DNA of 64,000 bases, from contig JACKKY010000001.1 in the NCBI GenBank assembly GCA_024236175.1, positions 1,240,001-1,304,000 on the forward strand, given 5' to 3'. Position 1 is the first letter of the stretch. The number at the start of each line of letters is the position of its first letter. The notes under the pieces are model-generated. The model saw nothing but the letters and a program-made list of their open reading frames with translations. It was not told where the DNA came from and did not search any database. The stretch comes from Novosphingobium sp. Lineage in GTDB: Bacteria > Pseudomonadota > Alphaproteobacteria > Sphingomonadales > Sphingomonadaceae. The position numbers and the translations under genes were made by a program. Below, piece after piece: positions 41,618 to 51,380 of this stretch.

Positions 41618-42676
41618 ATGATCGCTCCGGGAGAGACAATCGGCATATTGGGAGGCGGCCAGCTTGGCCGCATGACCGCCATGGCGGCCGCCCGGCTCGG
41701 CTATCGCTGCCACGTCTTCGCGCCCGAGGCCGACAGCATCGCGGCGGAAGTGAGCGCGCAGTTCACCTGCGCCGAATGGAGCGACACCGACGCGATGGTG
41801 CGTTTCGCCGAGAGCTGCGCGGTCGTCACCTACGAGTTCGAGAACGTGCCGGTGGTCCCGCTCGCGGCGATTTCCGGCCCGGCGCTGCACCCCCATCCCC
41901 GCGCGCTGGAAACCGCGCAGGACCGGCTGGCGGAAAAGCGCTTCGTCCTCGGGCTCGGCGGCAGGCCGGCGCCTTTCGCCACGGTCGATACGCCGGCCGA
42001 CCTTGCCGACGCGATTGCCGGGATCGGCGCGCCCGGCATCCTCAAGACGCGGCGCGACGGCTATGACGGCAAGGGCCAGTGGCGCATCGCCGAGGCGGCC
42101 GAAACGGAAGCACTGGAGCTGCCCGACGCGCCGCTGATCTACGAAGGTTTCGTGCGCTTCGACGCCGAGTTCTCGGTGATCCTGTGCCGCGCGGCGGATG
42201 GCGACATCCGCTTCTGGGACACCGCGGAGAACGTGCATGAAAGCGGCATCCTCGCCCGCTCGACAGTGCCCGCGTCCGCAACCGTGCAGGCGCAGGTGCC
42301 CGAGGCGCGGGCGCTTGCAGCGAAGGTGGCCGAAGCGCTCGACTATGTCGGGGTGCTCACGCTGGAATTCTTCGCGACCGCCGAGGGGCCGGTGTTCAAC
42401 GAGATGGCCCCGCGTGTGCACAATTCCGGCCACTGGACGATCGAAGGCGCGGTGACCTGCCAGTTCGAGAACCACGTCCGGGCGATCTGTGGCCTTCCGC
42501 TGGGCGACACGTCGCTGGTGGCGGACGGCGCGCAGATGCGCAACCTGATCGGCGCACAGGCCGACCGATGGGCCGAGATCCTGTCCGATCCGGCCAGCCA
42601 CCTCCACCTCTACGGCAAGTCGGAGGTCCGCCCCGGCCGCAAGATGGGCCATGTCACCCGGCTGGTGACGGGCTAG
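41618..42676 (+). CDS. purK: 5-(carboxyamino)imidazole ribonucleotide synthase
   Basis: This 352-residue ATP-grasp enzyme carboxylates AIR with ATP and bicarbonate to give N5-CAIR, the PurE substrate. It shows the family opening IGILGGGQLGRMTAMAA, TYEFENVPV, GILKTRRDGYDGKGQWRI and the metal/ATP site FNEMAPRVHNSGHWTIEG. The start ATG is four bases after the purE stop. The gene arrangement purE-purK is standard. Confidence 0.97.
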   Translation: MIAPGETIGILGGGQLGRMTAMAAARLGYRCHVFAPEADSIAAEVSAQFTCAEWSDTDAMVRFAESCAVVTYEFENVPVVPLAAISGPALHPHPRALETAQDRLAEKRFVLGLGGRPAPFATVDTPADLADAIAGIGAPGILKTRRDGYDGKGQWRIAEAAETEALELPDAPLIYEGFVRFDAEFSVILCRAADGDIRFWDTAENVHESGILARSTVPASATVQAQVPEARALAAKVAEALDYVGVLTLEFFATAEGPVFNEMAPRVHNSGHWTIEGAVTCQFENHVRAICGLPLGDTSLVADGAQMRNLIGAQADRWAEILSDPASHLHLYGKSEVRPGRKMGHVTRLVTG

Positions 42677-42684
42677 GCCGCGCC

Positions 42685-43170
42685 ATGGCGCAAAGCCTCT
42701 TCCTGATCTACGCGCGCGCCGCCAACGGCACGATCGGGCGCGACAACGCGATGCCCTGGCACATCCCGGCCGACCTCAAGCGCTTCAAGGCGCTGACCAT
42801 GGGAAAGCCGATGATCATGGGCCGCAAGACCTTCGACGCCCTGCCGGGGCTGCTGCCCGGCCGCCGCCATATCGTGCTGACGCGCGATCCCGACTGGCAG
42901 GCGGAGGGAGCCGAAGTCGTCCGCACCGTCGGCGATGCGCTGGCGCGGGCGGGTGACGGTGACGTCGCGGTCATCGGCGGCGCGGAGATCTACGGCCTGT
43001 TCCTGCCGCTGGCCGGGCGCGTCGAACTGACCGAGGTGCACGAGGCTTACGAAGGCGACACCCATATGCACGCGCTTGGCGGCGAATGGCGCGAGACGGC
43101 CCGCGAAGAGCATCCCGCGGCGGACGGGCGGCCCGCATTCGCTTTCGTGACGCTTGAGCGCGCCCTATAG
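42685..43170 (+). CDS. folA: Dihydrofolate reductase
   Basis: This 161-residue enzyme reduces dihydrofolate to tetrahydrofolate with NADPH. The active-site segment AMPWHIPADLKRFKALTMGK carries the conserved acidic residue (PADLKRF), followed by PMIMGRKTFDALPGLLPGR (NADPH site) and AVIGGAEIYGLFLP. The length is normal. It lies eight bases after purK in the same operon and 11 bases before ribF. Confidence 0.96.
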   Translation: MAQSLFLIYARAANGTIGRDNAMPWHIPADLKRFKALTMGKPMIMGRKTFDALPGLLPGRRHIVLTRDPDWQAEGAEVVRTVGDALARAGDGDVAVIGGAEIYGLFLPLAGRVELTEVHEAYEGDTHMHALGGEWRETAREEHPAADGRPAFAFVTLERAL

Positions 43171-43181
43171 GCCGGCTCAAG

Positions 43182-44120
43182 ATGATTCGCCTCGATCACC
43201 GCGACCCGATTCCCGAAAAGCTGCACGGCGCGGTGCTGGCGCTGGGCAATTTCGACGGATTCCACCAGGGCCACCAGGCGGTGGTGGGTGAGGCCGTCGG
43301 CTGGGCGCGCGGCGCCGGCAGGCCGGCGATCGTCGCGACATTCGATCCGCATCCGGTGCGGCACTTCTTCCCGGAGACCGAACCGTTCCGCCTGACCACG
43401 CTCGACCAGCGCCAGGAGCTGTTCGAAGCGGCGGGCGCGGATGCGATGCTGGTGTTCCATTTCGACGGCTCCATCGCCGGCATGCCCGCCGAACGCTGGG
43501 TCGAGGAAATGATCCACGGCCACCTGCACACGTCCGGCGTGGTCACCGGAGAGGATTTCACCTTCGGCAAGGGCCGCAGCGGCAATCACCAGTCGCTGCT
43601 GCAGCTCGGCGCCCGGTTCGGGATCGAGGCGCGCGCGGTGCCGGCGGTGCACGATGCGCAGGGACCGATTTCCTCCAGCCGTATCCGCGACGCGCTCAAG
43701 GACGGCGACCCGGAGACCGCGACGCGGCTTCTCACCCGGCCGTTCGCGATCCGCGGCATCGTCGAGCATGGCGACAAGCGCGGGCGCGAGATCGGCTTTC
43801 CCACCGCCAACCTGTCGCTCGGCACCTATCTGCGCCCGCGCTACGGCATCTATGCCGTGACCGGGAAGCTGCCGGACGGCCGGACCGTGCACGGCGCTGC
43901 CAATATCGGCATCCGCCCGACTTTCGAGCCTCCCAGGGAACTGCTCGAGCCCTATTTCTTCGACTTCGCCGGGGATCTCTACGATCGGGAGATCGAAGTG
44001 GCTTTCCACCACTTCCTGAGGCCGGAGGAGAAGTTCGACAGCCTGGAGGACCTCGTGGCGCAGATGGAGCGGGATTGCGATCGCGCGCGCGAGTTGCTCC
44101 AGGCCCTGCCGATCCGTTAA
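43182..44120 (+). CDS. ribF: Bifunctional riboflavin kinase / FAD synthetase
   Basis: This 312-residue protein makes FMN and FAD from riboflavin. The N-terminal nucleotidyltransferase domain shows LGNFDGFHQGHQAVV and EDFTFGKGRSG, with ISSSRIRDALKDGD. The C-terminal kinase domain shows GREIGFPTANLSL, GAANIGIRPTF and LYDREIEVAFHHFLRPE. Its length and order are standard for RibF. It precedes ileS by 177 bases, a common bacterial order with lspA next. Confidence 0.96.
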   Translation: MIRLDHRDPIPEKLHGAVLALGNFDGFHQGHQAVVGEAVGWARGAGRPAIVATFDPHPVRHFFPETEPFRLTTLDQRQELFEAAGADAMLVFHFDGSIAGMPAERWVEEMIHGHLHTSGVVTGEDFTFGKGRSGNHQSLLQLGARFGIEARAVPAVHDAQGPISSSRIRDALKDGDPETATRLLTRPFAIRGIVEHGDKRGREIGFPTANLSLGTYLRPRYGIYAVTGKLPDGRTVHGAANIGIRPTFEPPRELLEPYFFDFAGDLYDREIEVAFHHFLRPEEKFDSLEDLVAQMERDCDRARELLQALPIR

Positions 44121-44297
44121 CGGGACCGTCGCTCCCGCGCGGGCAGGGACCCGTCCAGGGTGTCGCCGGGCGGGAGAGACGCCGTCCAATATCCGGACCT
44201 TGTCGGGGTCCGTGCCCTTGCAGGAACGTCGGATGCGACCGGACAGACAATCCCGCCCTTTTCCCCGCCTTCACTTTGCTCTAACGGCGCTGGCACG

Positions 44298-47156
44298 ATG
44301 ACCGAAAAGCGCGACTACAGAGACACCGTCTTCCTGCCGAAGACGGATTTCCCGATGAAGGCCGGGCTCCCGCAGAAGGAGCCGGGCATTCTCGCGCGCT
44401 GGCAGGAGCAGGACCTCTACGGCAAGGTCCGCGCGGAGCGTCAGGGACGCGAGAAATTCATCCTCCACGACGGCCCGCCCTATGCGAACGGCGACATGCA
44501 TATCGGCCATGCGCTCAACCACATCCTCAAGGACATGGTGGTGCGCACCCAGACGCTGCTGGGGCGCGATGCGCCCTATGTGCCCGGCTGGGACTGCCAC
44601 GGCCTGCCGATCGAGTGGAAGGTCGAGGAACAGTACCGCAAGAAGAAGCTGGACAAGGACCAGGTCGACCCGGTCGAGTTCCGCGCCGAATGCCGCGCCT
44701 ATGCCCAGCACTGGGTGGACCGCCAGCGCGACCAGCTCAAGCGCCTCGGCATCGGCGGCGACTGGGACAACCCGTACCTGACAATGGATTTCGAGGCCGA
44801 GGCGACGATCGTCTCCGAACTGCTGAAATTCGCCGAGACCGGCCAGCTCTACCGCGGCGCCAAGCCGGTGATGTGGAGCCCCGTGGAAAAGACCGCGCTG
44901 GCCGAGGCCGAGGTCGAGTACGAGGACATCACGTCGACCCAGATCGACGTCGCGTTCGAGATCACCGACTGCCCGGAAGTTCCGGAGCTGGTCGGCGCGC
45001 GCGCGGTGGTGTGGACCACCACGCCCTGGACGATCCCGACCAACCAGGCGATCGCCTACGGCAATCCGGTCGATTACCTGCTGATCGGGGTCGGCGAAGC
45101 GCAATACGTCATTGCCGAGCCGCTGGTGGACGCTTTCCTGAAGCGCATCGGCGAGGAGCGCTACGACTTCCTGATGCTGATCAAGGGGCCGCTGCTGGAA
45201 GGCGCCAGCGCCCGCCACCCGATGCATCATCTCGGCGGCTTCTATGCGACGCCGCGCCCCTTCCTCGCCGGCGACTTCGTCACCACCGAATCGGGCACCG
45301 GCCTCGTCCACCTCTCGCCCGACCACGGCGAGGACGACTTCTTCCTGTGCAAGCAGCACGGCATCGACCCGGTCTTCGCGGTCGGCCCGGACGGGGTCTA
45401 CCGCGACGACTGGCTGTGGCTGGGCGCGGCCGACCAGCGCCGCCGCGCGGTGATCAATCCCAATTTCAACGCGCCGCCCGGCGAAGACGGAACCGGCGGG
45501 CCGATCTGCGAGGACCTCAAGTCGGCTGGAGCTTTGCTCAGCGCGTCCACAGACTATCAACATTCCTATCCACACAGCTGGCGCTCGAAGAAGAAGATCA
45601 TCTTCCGCTGCACGCAGCAGTGGTTCGTGCCGATGGACAAGGAAAACCCGGCGCTTGCCCGCAAGGACGGGCCGCATGCCATGCTCGACGAAATCATGCC
45701 GCCGACGCTGCGCACCGTCGCCAAGGACGCCATCGCGGATACCCGCTTCGTGCCCGAGAAGGGCCGCAACCGCATCGGTTCGATGGTCGAGGGCCGGCCC
45801 GACTGGGTGCTTTCGCGCCAGCGCGCCTGGGGCGTGCCGATCACCCTGTTCGTCGACAAGGCGAGCGGCGAGTATCTCAACGACGCGGACGTCAACGCGC
45901 GGATCGTGGAAGCGGTGCGCGCCGGCGGCGTCGATGCCTGGTCGGACGAGCGGGCGCAGGAACTGCTCGGCAACGACCGCAAGGCCGAGGATTACGAGCG
46001 GGTGACCGACATTCTCGACGTCTGGTTCGATTCCGGCTCGACTCACGCCTTCGTGCTCGAAAGCGGCAAATGGCCCGACCTGCTGCGGCCGGACGACTAC
46101 ACCGGCCCGCCGGCCGACCTCTATCTCGAAGGTTCCGACCAGCATCGCGGCTGGTTCCAGTCCTCGCTGCTGGAAAGCTGCGCGACCCGCGGCCATGCGC
46201 CCTACAAGGCGGTGCTGACCCACGGCTTCACCATGGACGCCAAGGGCATGAAGATGTCCAAGTCGCTCGGCAACACGGTCGATCCGCTCAAGGTCATGGA
46301 GCAGTACGGCGCCGACATCATCCGGCTGTGGGCGCTTTCGGTCGACTACACCGAGGACCACCGCATCGGCGACGAGATCCTCAAGGGCGTCGCCGACCAG
46401 TACCGCAAGATCCGCAACACCTTCCGCTACCTGCTGGGCGCACTTTCCGATTTCGACGAAAGCGAGCGCGTCAACGTGGCCGAAATGCCCGAGCTGGAGC
46501 GCTACGTCCTCGCCCTGCTCGGCAAGCTCGACGCGGCGCTGCGCCAGGCGGTCGACGATTTCGATTTCAACACATATACCCGCGAAATCAGCGACTTCTG
46601 CAACGAAGACCTGTCGGCCTTCTTCTTCGACATCCGCAAGGACTGCCTCTATTGCGACGCGCCGTCTGACCCGAAGCGGCGCGCCTACCGCACCGTGCTC
46701 GACACGCTGTTCCAGGCGCTGGTCCGCTACATCGCGCCGGTGCTCGTCTTCACCTCGGAGGAAGTCTGGCAGACCCGCTATCCCGGCAGCGACAGCGTCC
46801 ACCTGCTGGAATGGCCCGAAGTGCCGGAAGCAAGCGTCGACATGGAGCGCTGGCAGGCGCTGATCGGACTGCGCGAAAAGGTGCTGGAAACGATCGAGCC
46901 GCTGCGCCGCGAGAAAGTGCTGGGCTCGGGGCTCGAAGCCGAAGTCGCGGTGCCCGCCGATGCGCCCGACGCCGACCTCGAGGAACTGTTCATCACCGCG
47001 ACAGTGACCCGCGCCCAAGGTGATGACGTGTCCGTTACCCGCACGTCCCACCACAAATGCGGCCGCTGCTGGCGGCACCTGCCCGACGTGGCGGAGGACG
47101 GCGCGCTGTGCGGTCGCTGCGAAACCGTGGTCGGCTCCATGGAAGCCCCGGCGTGA
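44298..47156 (+). CDS. ileS: Isoleucyl-tRNA synthetase
   Basis: This 952-residue class I synthetase charges tRNA-Ile. The HIGH motif is at residues 68-71 (NGDMHIGHALNHIL) and KMSKS at 652-656 (GMKMSKSLGNTVDP). The editing domain includes WTTTPWTIPTNQAIAYG. The C-terminal zinc ribbon has four cysteines (CGRC and CGRC). Its stop overlaps the lspA start as GTGA. The 177-base gap upstream contains no T-box-like structure that I can see. Confidence 0.97.
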   Translation: MTEKRDYRDTVFLPKTDFPMKAGLPQKEPGILARWQEQDLYGKVRAERQGREKFILHDGPPYANGDMHIGHALNHILKDMVVRTQTLLGRDAPYVPGWDCHGLPIEWKVEEQYRKKKLDKDQVDPVEFRAECRAYAQHWVDRQRDQLKRLGIGGDWDNPYLTMDFEAEATIVSELLKFAETGQLYRGAKPVMWSPVEKTALAEAEVEYEDITSTQIDVAFEITDCPEVPELVGARAVVWTTTPWTIPTNQAIAYGNPVDYLLIGVGEAQYVIAEPLVDAFLKRIGEERYDFLMLIKGPLLEGASARHPMHHLGGFYATPRPFLAGDFVTTESGTGLVHLSPDHGEDDFFLCKQHGIDPVFAVGPDGVYRDDWLWLGAADQRRRAVINPNFNAPPGEDGTGGPICEDLKSAGALLSASTDYQHSYPHSWRSKKKIIFRCTQQWFVPMDKENPALARKDGPHAMLDEIMPPTLRTVAKDAIADTRFVPEKGRNRIGSMVEGRPDWVLSRQRAWGVPITLFVDKASGEYLNDADVNARIVEAVRAGGVDAWSDERAQELLGNDRKAEDYERVTDILDVWFDSGSTHAFVLESGKWPDLLRPDDYTGPPADLYLEGSDQHRGWFQSSLLESCATRGHAPYKAVLTHGFTMDAKGMKMSKSLGNTVDPLKVMEQYGADIIRLWALSVDYTEDHRIGDEILKGVADQYRKIRNTFRYLLGALSDFDESERVNVAEMPELERYVLALLGKLDAALRQAVDDFDFNTYTREISDFCNEDLSAFFFDIRKDCLYCDAPSDPKRRAYRTVLDTLFQALVRYIAPVLVFTSEEVWQTRYPGSDSVHLLEWPEVPEASVDMERWQALIGLREKVLETIEPLRREKVLGSGLEAEVAVPADAPDADLEELFITATVTRAQGDDVSVTRTSHHKCGRCWRHLPDVAEDGALCGRCETVVGSMEAPA

Positions 47157-47674
47157 GCCTTTTCGTCCGCCATCCCCGCATCACCGGGCTGGCGGCGGCC
47201 CTGCTCGTCTTCGTGCTGGACCAGTGGGTCAAGGCGCAGATGGTTTGGAGCCTGAAGCTGCGCGAAGTCGGCATGATCGAAGTGCTGCCGTTCTTCAATT
47301 TCACCTGGACCGAGAACTACGGCGTCTCGCTCGGGCTGCTGACCGCCGATTCGACCGAGATGCGCTGGCTGCTCGTGGCGCTGACCGGAGCGATTGCCCT
47401 GGCGGTGTTCGTGTGGATGCTGCGCGAGAAGAATTTCGCCGATGTCTACGGCCTGGCGCTGGTGCTGGGCGGCGCGCTCGGCAACATCCGGGACCGGGTC
47501 ACCCTGGGCTATGTCATCGACTATGCGGACCTGCATTTCGGTTCGTTCCGGCCCTTCCTGATCTTCAACATCGCCGATGCCGCCATCACCATCGGCGTCC
47601 TGATAATCCTTGCCCGAACCCTGTTTTCGCGCGAAAAGCCCGAAGCAGAGGCGGAAACCGCCCCGGAGAGCTGA
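47153..47674 (+). CDS. lspA: Lipoprotein signal peptidase (signal peptidase II)
   Basis: This 173-residue membrane protease cleaves prolipoprotein signal peptides. It has four hydrophobic segments, the N-terminal VFVLDQWVKAQM, FFNFTWTENYGVSLGLL and the catalytic aspartates in GNIRDRVTLGYVIDYADLHF and FNIADAAITIG. The GTG start overlaps the ileS stop (GTGA), so the pair is translationally coupled. The next gene is a lipoprotein, which would be one of its substrates. Confidence 0.96.
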   Translation: MSLFVRHPRITGLAAALLVFVLDQWVKAQMVWSLKLREVGMIEVLPFFNFTWTENYGVSLGLLTADSTEMRWLLVALTGAIALAVFVWMLREKNFADVYGLALVLGGALGNIRDRVTLGYVIDYADLHFGSFRPFLIFNIADAAITIGVLIILARTLFSREKPEAEAETAPES

Positions 47675-47677
47675 ACC

Positions 47678-48088
47678 ATGCGCAAATCGACCGTCCTTAT
47701 CCTCGCAACCGCCGGCACGGCGCTGCTTTCGGCATGCGGCGGCAGCGGGCTGTTCAACCGGGACCGGCCGGACGAGTTCGCGGTGCAGCGCCAGACGCCG
47801 CTGGTGGTGCCGCCCGATTTCGCGCTGACGCCGCCCAAGCCCGGCGAGCCCCGCCCGGCGGAGCGCACCCTGCAGCGCGAGACGCTGGACGCCCTGTTCG
47901 GCGGCCCGGCAACGCGCAGCGAGGTTGAGAAGGACACGATCAGCCAGGCAGGCGACGCCGCCCCGGGCATCCGCTCCAGCGTGGGCGACCTCCAGACCAA
48001 CACCGTCGCCAAGGGCTCGGTCACCCGCGACATCCTGGCCGCGCCGGAAGGCGACGGCCGCGAGGCGCGCACCGTCATCGGCGGCTAG
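47678..48088 (+). CDS. DUF3035-like outer-membrane lipoprotein
   Basis: This 136-residue protein has a lipoprotein signal peptide with a lipobox-like LLSAC, giving a lipid-modified cysteine. The rest is proline-rich and polar (PLVVPPDFALTPPKPGEPRP, ERTLQRETLDALFGG), as in the DUF3035 family of alphaproteobacterial lipoproteins. Relatives have been linked to the outer-membrane assembly machinery, but I cannot confirm that from sequence. It begins three bases after the lspA stop and ends the operon. Confidence 0.75.
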   Translation: MRKSTVLILATAGTALLSACGGSGLFNRDRPDEFAVQRQTPLVVPPDFALTPPKPGEPRPAERTLQRETLDALFGGPATRSEVEKDTISQAGDAAPGIRSSVGDLQTNTVAKGSVTRDILAAPEGDGREARTVIGG

Positions 48089-48124
48089 GCCGCGATCATC
48101 ATCACCGGTTGAAGCAAGCTTCGC

Positions 48125-48146
48125 CATTCCCGCAAAAGCGGGGATG
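48125..48146. repeat. Palindromic intergenic repeat, copy 1
   Basis: CATTCCCGC-AAAA-GCGGGGATG forms a nine-bp stem (one G-T pair). On the minus strand it is nearly identical to the element at 50396-50421, so the two copies are inverted relative to each other. It lies between the convergent DUF3035 and CNNM/CBS genes and can act as a bidirectional terminator. Confidence 0.7.
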
Positions 48147-48171
48147 ACGACAGGGCAATCGCATTCCTGCC

Positions 48172-49515
48172 CTAACCGTCGTCGTCGGCAGGATCCGCAG
48201 ACTCCGCATCCTCCTCAGCCTCGCCGTCGGGGCTGACCAGCAGCTTGTCGATCTTGAGCCCGTCCATGTCGGCGATTTCGAAGCGCCAGCCCTGGTCGTG
48301 GAAATGCTCGCCCTCTTCGGGCAGGTGTTTCAGCACCGACAGCACATAGCCGGCAGCGGTCGCGAATTCGCGGGCGTCCGGCAGTTCCAGTTCCAGCCGG
48401 TCGGCCAGCAGGTCCGCAGGCATCGCCCCGGCAATCAGCAGCGAGCCGTCCTCGCGTTCGACCAGCAGCGGCTCGTCGCCTTCGTCCTGGCTGCTGACGA
48501 AACTGCCGACGATCGCGGTCAGCAGGTCGTTGGGCGTCACCACGCCTTCGAAATGGCCGTATTCGTCATGCACCAGCGCCATGGCGACGTCGGATTGCTG
48601 CAGCAGCCGCAGCGCGTCGATCGCGTCGAGCTGGTCGGGGATCACCTCGGCCTTCTTCATCAGCCGCCCGATATGCACCCGGTGCCCGGCGAGCAGCAGC
48701 GCCAACGCCTCGCGCACCTTGACGACGCCGACGATATTGTCCGGGCTGCCGTCGGCCACCGGCAGCAGCGAGTGGTGCGACTGGCGGATCGCATCGCGCA
48801 GCTCCTCCTCGCTGGCCTGCCGTTCGACCCAGTCGAGTTCGGTGCGCGGCGTCATCAGCTCTCGCACCGGCCGGTCGCCCAGCCGCATGATCCCGGCCAT
48901 GATCGCGCGTTCCTCTTCCTCGAGCACGCCCGAACGGGTGGCCTCGGCGAAGATCATCTGCAATTCTTCCGCGGTCACTTCCGGATCGCCCGAATGGCGC
49001 ACCCCGGTCAGCCGCAGCAGCAGCGTCGAGGAGCGATCGAGCACCCAGACGATCGGCGCCATGGCGCGCGCCAGCAGGGACATCGGCCGGGCCATGACCA
49101 GCGCGATCGGCTCGGCCGCGCGCAGGGCGAGCTGCTTGGGCACGAGCTCGCCCACCACCAGGCTGAAATAGGTGATGGCGATGATCACCAGCGCGAAACC
49201 GGCATTGTAGGCATAGGGCTCGGGAACGCCGAGCGTGGCCAGCCTGAGGCTGACGGGTTCGCCCAGGCTCGCGCCCGAATAGGCGCCGGCGATGATCCCG
49301 ACCAGAGTGATGCCGATCTGCACGGTGGACAGGAACTTGCCGGGGTCCGCGGCCAGCGCCAGCGCCACCTTCGCCCCGCCGCTGCCCTTGTCGGCCGCCA
49401 CTCTCAGCCGCGATGTGCGCGCGGAAACGATCGCCAGCTCCGACATGGAAAACAGGCCATTGAGCAGGATCAGCCCCGCAATTATGAGGACATCGGACCA
49501 GGGAAACGGCGTCAC
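48172..49515 (-). CDS. CNNM/CBS-domain membrane protein (hemolysin/CorC family)
   Basis: This 447-residue protein has an N-terminal CNNM transmembrane domain (NGLFSMSELAIVSARTSRLR, VGIIAGAYSGASLGEPV, TYFSLVVGELVPKQLALRAAEP), two CBS domains (VRELMTPRTELDWV, LLPVADGSPDNIVGVV, LVHDEYGHFEGVVTPNDL) and a C-terminal CorC/HlyC domain with an acidic tail. Such proteins are linked to magnesium or cobalt export and are often misnamed hemolysins. The start is a GTG at 49515. It is divergent from the OmpA lipoprotein. Confidence 0.92.
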   Translation of the reverse strand: MTPFPWSDVLIIAGLILLNGLFSMSELAIVSARTSRLRVAADKGSGGAKVALALAADPGKFLSTVQIGITLVGIIAGAYSGASLGEPVSLRLATLGVPEPYAYNAGFALVIIAITYFSLVVGELVPKQLALRAAEPIALVMARPMSLLARAMAPIVWVLDRSSTLLLRLTGVRHSGDPEVTAEELQMIFAEATRSGVLEEEERAIMAGIMRLGDRPVRELMTPRTELDWVERQASEEELRDAIRQSHHSLLPVADGSPDNIVGVVKVREALALLLAGHRVHIGRLMKKAEVIPDQLDAIDALRLLQQSDVAMALVHDEYGHFEGVVTPNDLLTAIVGSFVSSQDEGDEPLLVEREDGSLLIAGAMPADLLADRLELELPDAREFATAAGYVLSVLKHLPEEGEHFHDQGWRFEIADMDGLKIDKLLVSPDGEAEEDAESADPADDDG

Positions 49516-49673
49516 AACGGATCGTCGCTAACAGATTTCCGGCAAAACGCGAATAGTGGGGATGACGGAACCGATTCGTCGCCCGTTCGTTGACAATCCA
49601 GCAATCCAGCGCTCATTCATGTTCACCAATGCACACATGGCATGACAGCGTTCGCAATGGAAAGGGCCCCGCC

Positions 49674-50372
49674 ATGAAAAAATCCCGTCTGTTCGTCTCC
49701 AGTCTCGCCGCCTTGTCGCTGGTTACGGTGTCCGGCTGCGTCACCGATCCCAATACCGGCGAGAAGAAGGTTTCGCGCACCGCGATCGGCGCTGGCGGCG
49801 GCGCCCTTGCAGGTCTGCTGCTCGGCGGCCTGATCGGCGGCGGCACCGGCCGTATCATCGGCGCCGGCATCGGCGGCATCGCCGGCGGCGCGGTCGGCTA
49901 CCAGCTCGACAAGCAGATGAAGGAGCTGAAGGAACAGACTGCCGGCTCCGGCGTGGATGTCACCTCGACCGACGATGGCCAGGCGATCCTCGTCAACCTG
50001 CCCGACGGCGTGACTTTCGACGTCGACAGCTCCACGCTCAAGCCGCAGTTCCGCTCCACGCTCGACCAGATCTCGCAGAGCCTGCAGCAATATCCCAACA
50101 GCCTGATCGACGTTTACGGCCACACCGATTCGACCGGCTCCGACGAATACAACCAGGCCCTGTCGGAACGGCGCGCCCGCACGGTCGCCAATTACCTGAT
50201 CATGCGCGGCGTCGGCGAAACGCGGATCCGCTCGATGGGCTATGGCGAATCGCTGCCGGTGGCCAGCAACGACACCGAGGAAGGCCGTGCGCGCAACCGC
50301 CGGGTCGAGATCAAGATCGTGCCGATCAGCCAGGAGCAGGTCGAGGCCGCGCGCCAGTCGCAGGGCTACTAG
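49674..50372 (+). CDS. OmpA-family lipoprotein with glycine zipper
   Basis: This 232-residue protein has a lipoprotein signal peptide (LVTVSGC lipobox), a glycine-zipper region (IGAGGGALAGLLLGGLIGGG; about residues 37-80) and a C-terminal OmpA domain. The OmpA domain binds peptidoglycan through VTFDVDSSTLKPQ, VYGHTDSTGSDEYNQALSE and RARNRRVEIKI. This is the YiaD/Pal-like type that ties the outer membrane to the cell wall. I use the ATG at 49674 because it gives the signal peptide; an earlier in-frame TTG would not. Confidence 0.92.
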   Translation: MKKSRLFVSSLAALSLVTVSGCVTDPNTGEKKVSRTAIGAGGGALAGLLLGGLIGGGTGRIIGAGIGGIAGGAVGYQLDKQMKELKEQTAGSGVDVTSTDDGQAILVNLPDGVTFDVDSSTLKPQFRSTLDQISQSLQQYPNSLIDVYGHTDSTGSDEYNQALSERRARTVANYLIMRGVGETRIRSMGYGESLPVASNDTEEGRARNRRVEIKIVPISQEQVEAARQSQGY

Positions 50373-50395
50373 GGTCCATCGCGAGAAAAGCGTTC

Positions 50396-50421
50396 GTCAT
50401 CCCCGCGAAAGCGGGAATGAC
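50396..50421. repeat. Palindromic intergenic repeat, copy 2
   Basis: GTCATCCCCGC-GAAA-GCGGGAATGAC forms an 11-bp stem with a stable GAAA tetraloop, followed by a short TTTT. It lies between the convergent OmpA and inositol-phosphatase genes. It is the same element as at 48125-48146 in the opposite orientation and probably belongs to a dispersed REP-like family. Confidence 0.75.
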
Positions 50422-50439
50422 GATTTTGCGAGGTTAGCC

Positions 50440-51234
50440 CTACCCCGCCAGCTCCTTCGCCCGTCCCGCCAGCCGCTCCACGGCGGCGGCGTGGATGGCA
50501 GGCGCGGTGACCAGCACGCCGAAAGCCCGCGGATCGCGCTTGTTGTAGTTGAGCGGCTGCCCGAAGGCGTCGGTCACGGCGGCACCCGCCTCGCGCGCGA
50601 TCAGTCCGGCGGCGGCGATATCCCATTCATATCCCCAGCGCACCGTCGCGACGAGATCGGCCTCGTCGGCGGCGACCAGCGCCATGCGCAAGGCGATGGC
50701 ATTGGGCTGGTCGACCATCACCAGGTCGACATCCTCGGACGGCAGGTGCCGGGCCGGAACCCGCGCTCCGGCCAGCTGCCTGCGGGTGCTGGCCTTCAGC
50801 CGCCGGCCGTTGCGCCAGCTGCCCTTGCCCGCTTCGCCGTGCCAGAATTCGCCCCCTTCCTCGCGCCGGCGCGCCGGCGCGTCGAGCAGGCCGAACAGCG
50901 GCCGCGAGGCGCTTACCAACGCGACCGAGACCGCCCAGCCCGTGCGCCCGCGTATGTAATCGCGGGTGCCGTCGATCGGATCGACCAGCCAGACCAGCCC
51001 GCCGGATAGCCGTTCGGGCGCATCGGCGGTCTCTTCGGAAAGCCAGCCGGCGGCGGGCAGCAGCGCGGTGAGCTCCGCCTTGAGGAAGGCATCCACCGCG
51101 AGATCGACCGACGAGACCGGATTGCCCGGTGTCTTCTCCCAGACCTCCGGCGCATGGCCGTCGCCGGGCCAGCTCGCCATCGCCATGCGGCCGGCTTCCC
51201 GGACAATGGCCTGGAGGCGGTCGCGGTCGATCAT
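50440..51234 (-). CDS. Inositol monophosphatase family protein (CysQ-like)
   Basis: This 264-residue metal-dependent phosphatase has the family motifs WLSEETAD (metal glutamate), [15 protein letters not shown] and a late [18 protein letters not shown]. They coordinate two or three magnesium ions. The candidates are 3'(2'),5'-bisphosphate nucleotidase (CysQ), inositol- or histidinol-phosphatase; the sequence favours CysQ-like but does not decide. The ATG at 51234 has AAGGA upstream, whereas an earlier ATG at 51267 has none. It is divergent from sucC. Confidence 0.88.
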   Translation of the reverse strand: MIDRDRLQAIVREAGRMAMASWPGDGHAPEVWEKTPGNPVSSVDLAVDAFLKAELTALLPAAGWLSEETADAPERLSGGLVWLVDPIDGTRDYIRGRTGWAVSVALVSASRPLFGLLDAPARRREEGGEFWHGEAGKGSWRNGRRLKASTRRQLAGARVPARHLPSEDVDLVMVDQPNAIALRMALVAADEADLVATVRWGYEWDIAAAGLIAREAGAAVTDAFGQPLNYNKRDPRAFGVLVTAPAIHAAAVERLAGRAKELAG

Positions 51235-51380
51235 GCAGATGTCATCCTTTTTGCCGGGAGATGACATTTGGCCCGGTCGCGGGACTTTTCAAGCCGCTAC
51301 GGATATGCTTATGCGGCGGCGCACAATCGGGCGTCTCCCCACTCCCCCAGGAAACCAGTAGCAGAGGGAAGCGATCTCTC

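Noticed and set aside
44121..44297. T-box or leader riboswitch upstream of ileS
   Set aside because: I found no specifier loop or T-box sequence, and such elements are not expected in Gram-negative bacteria.
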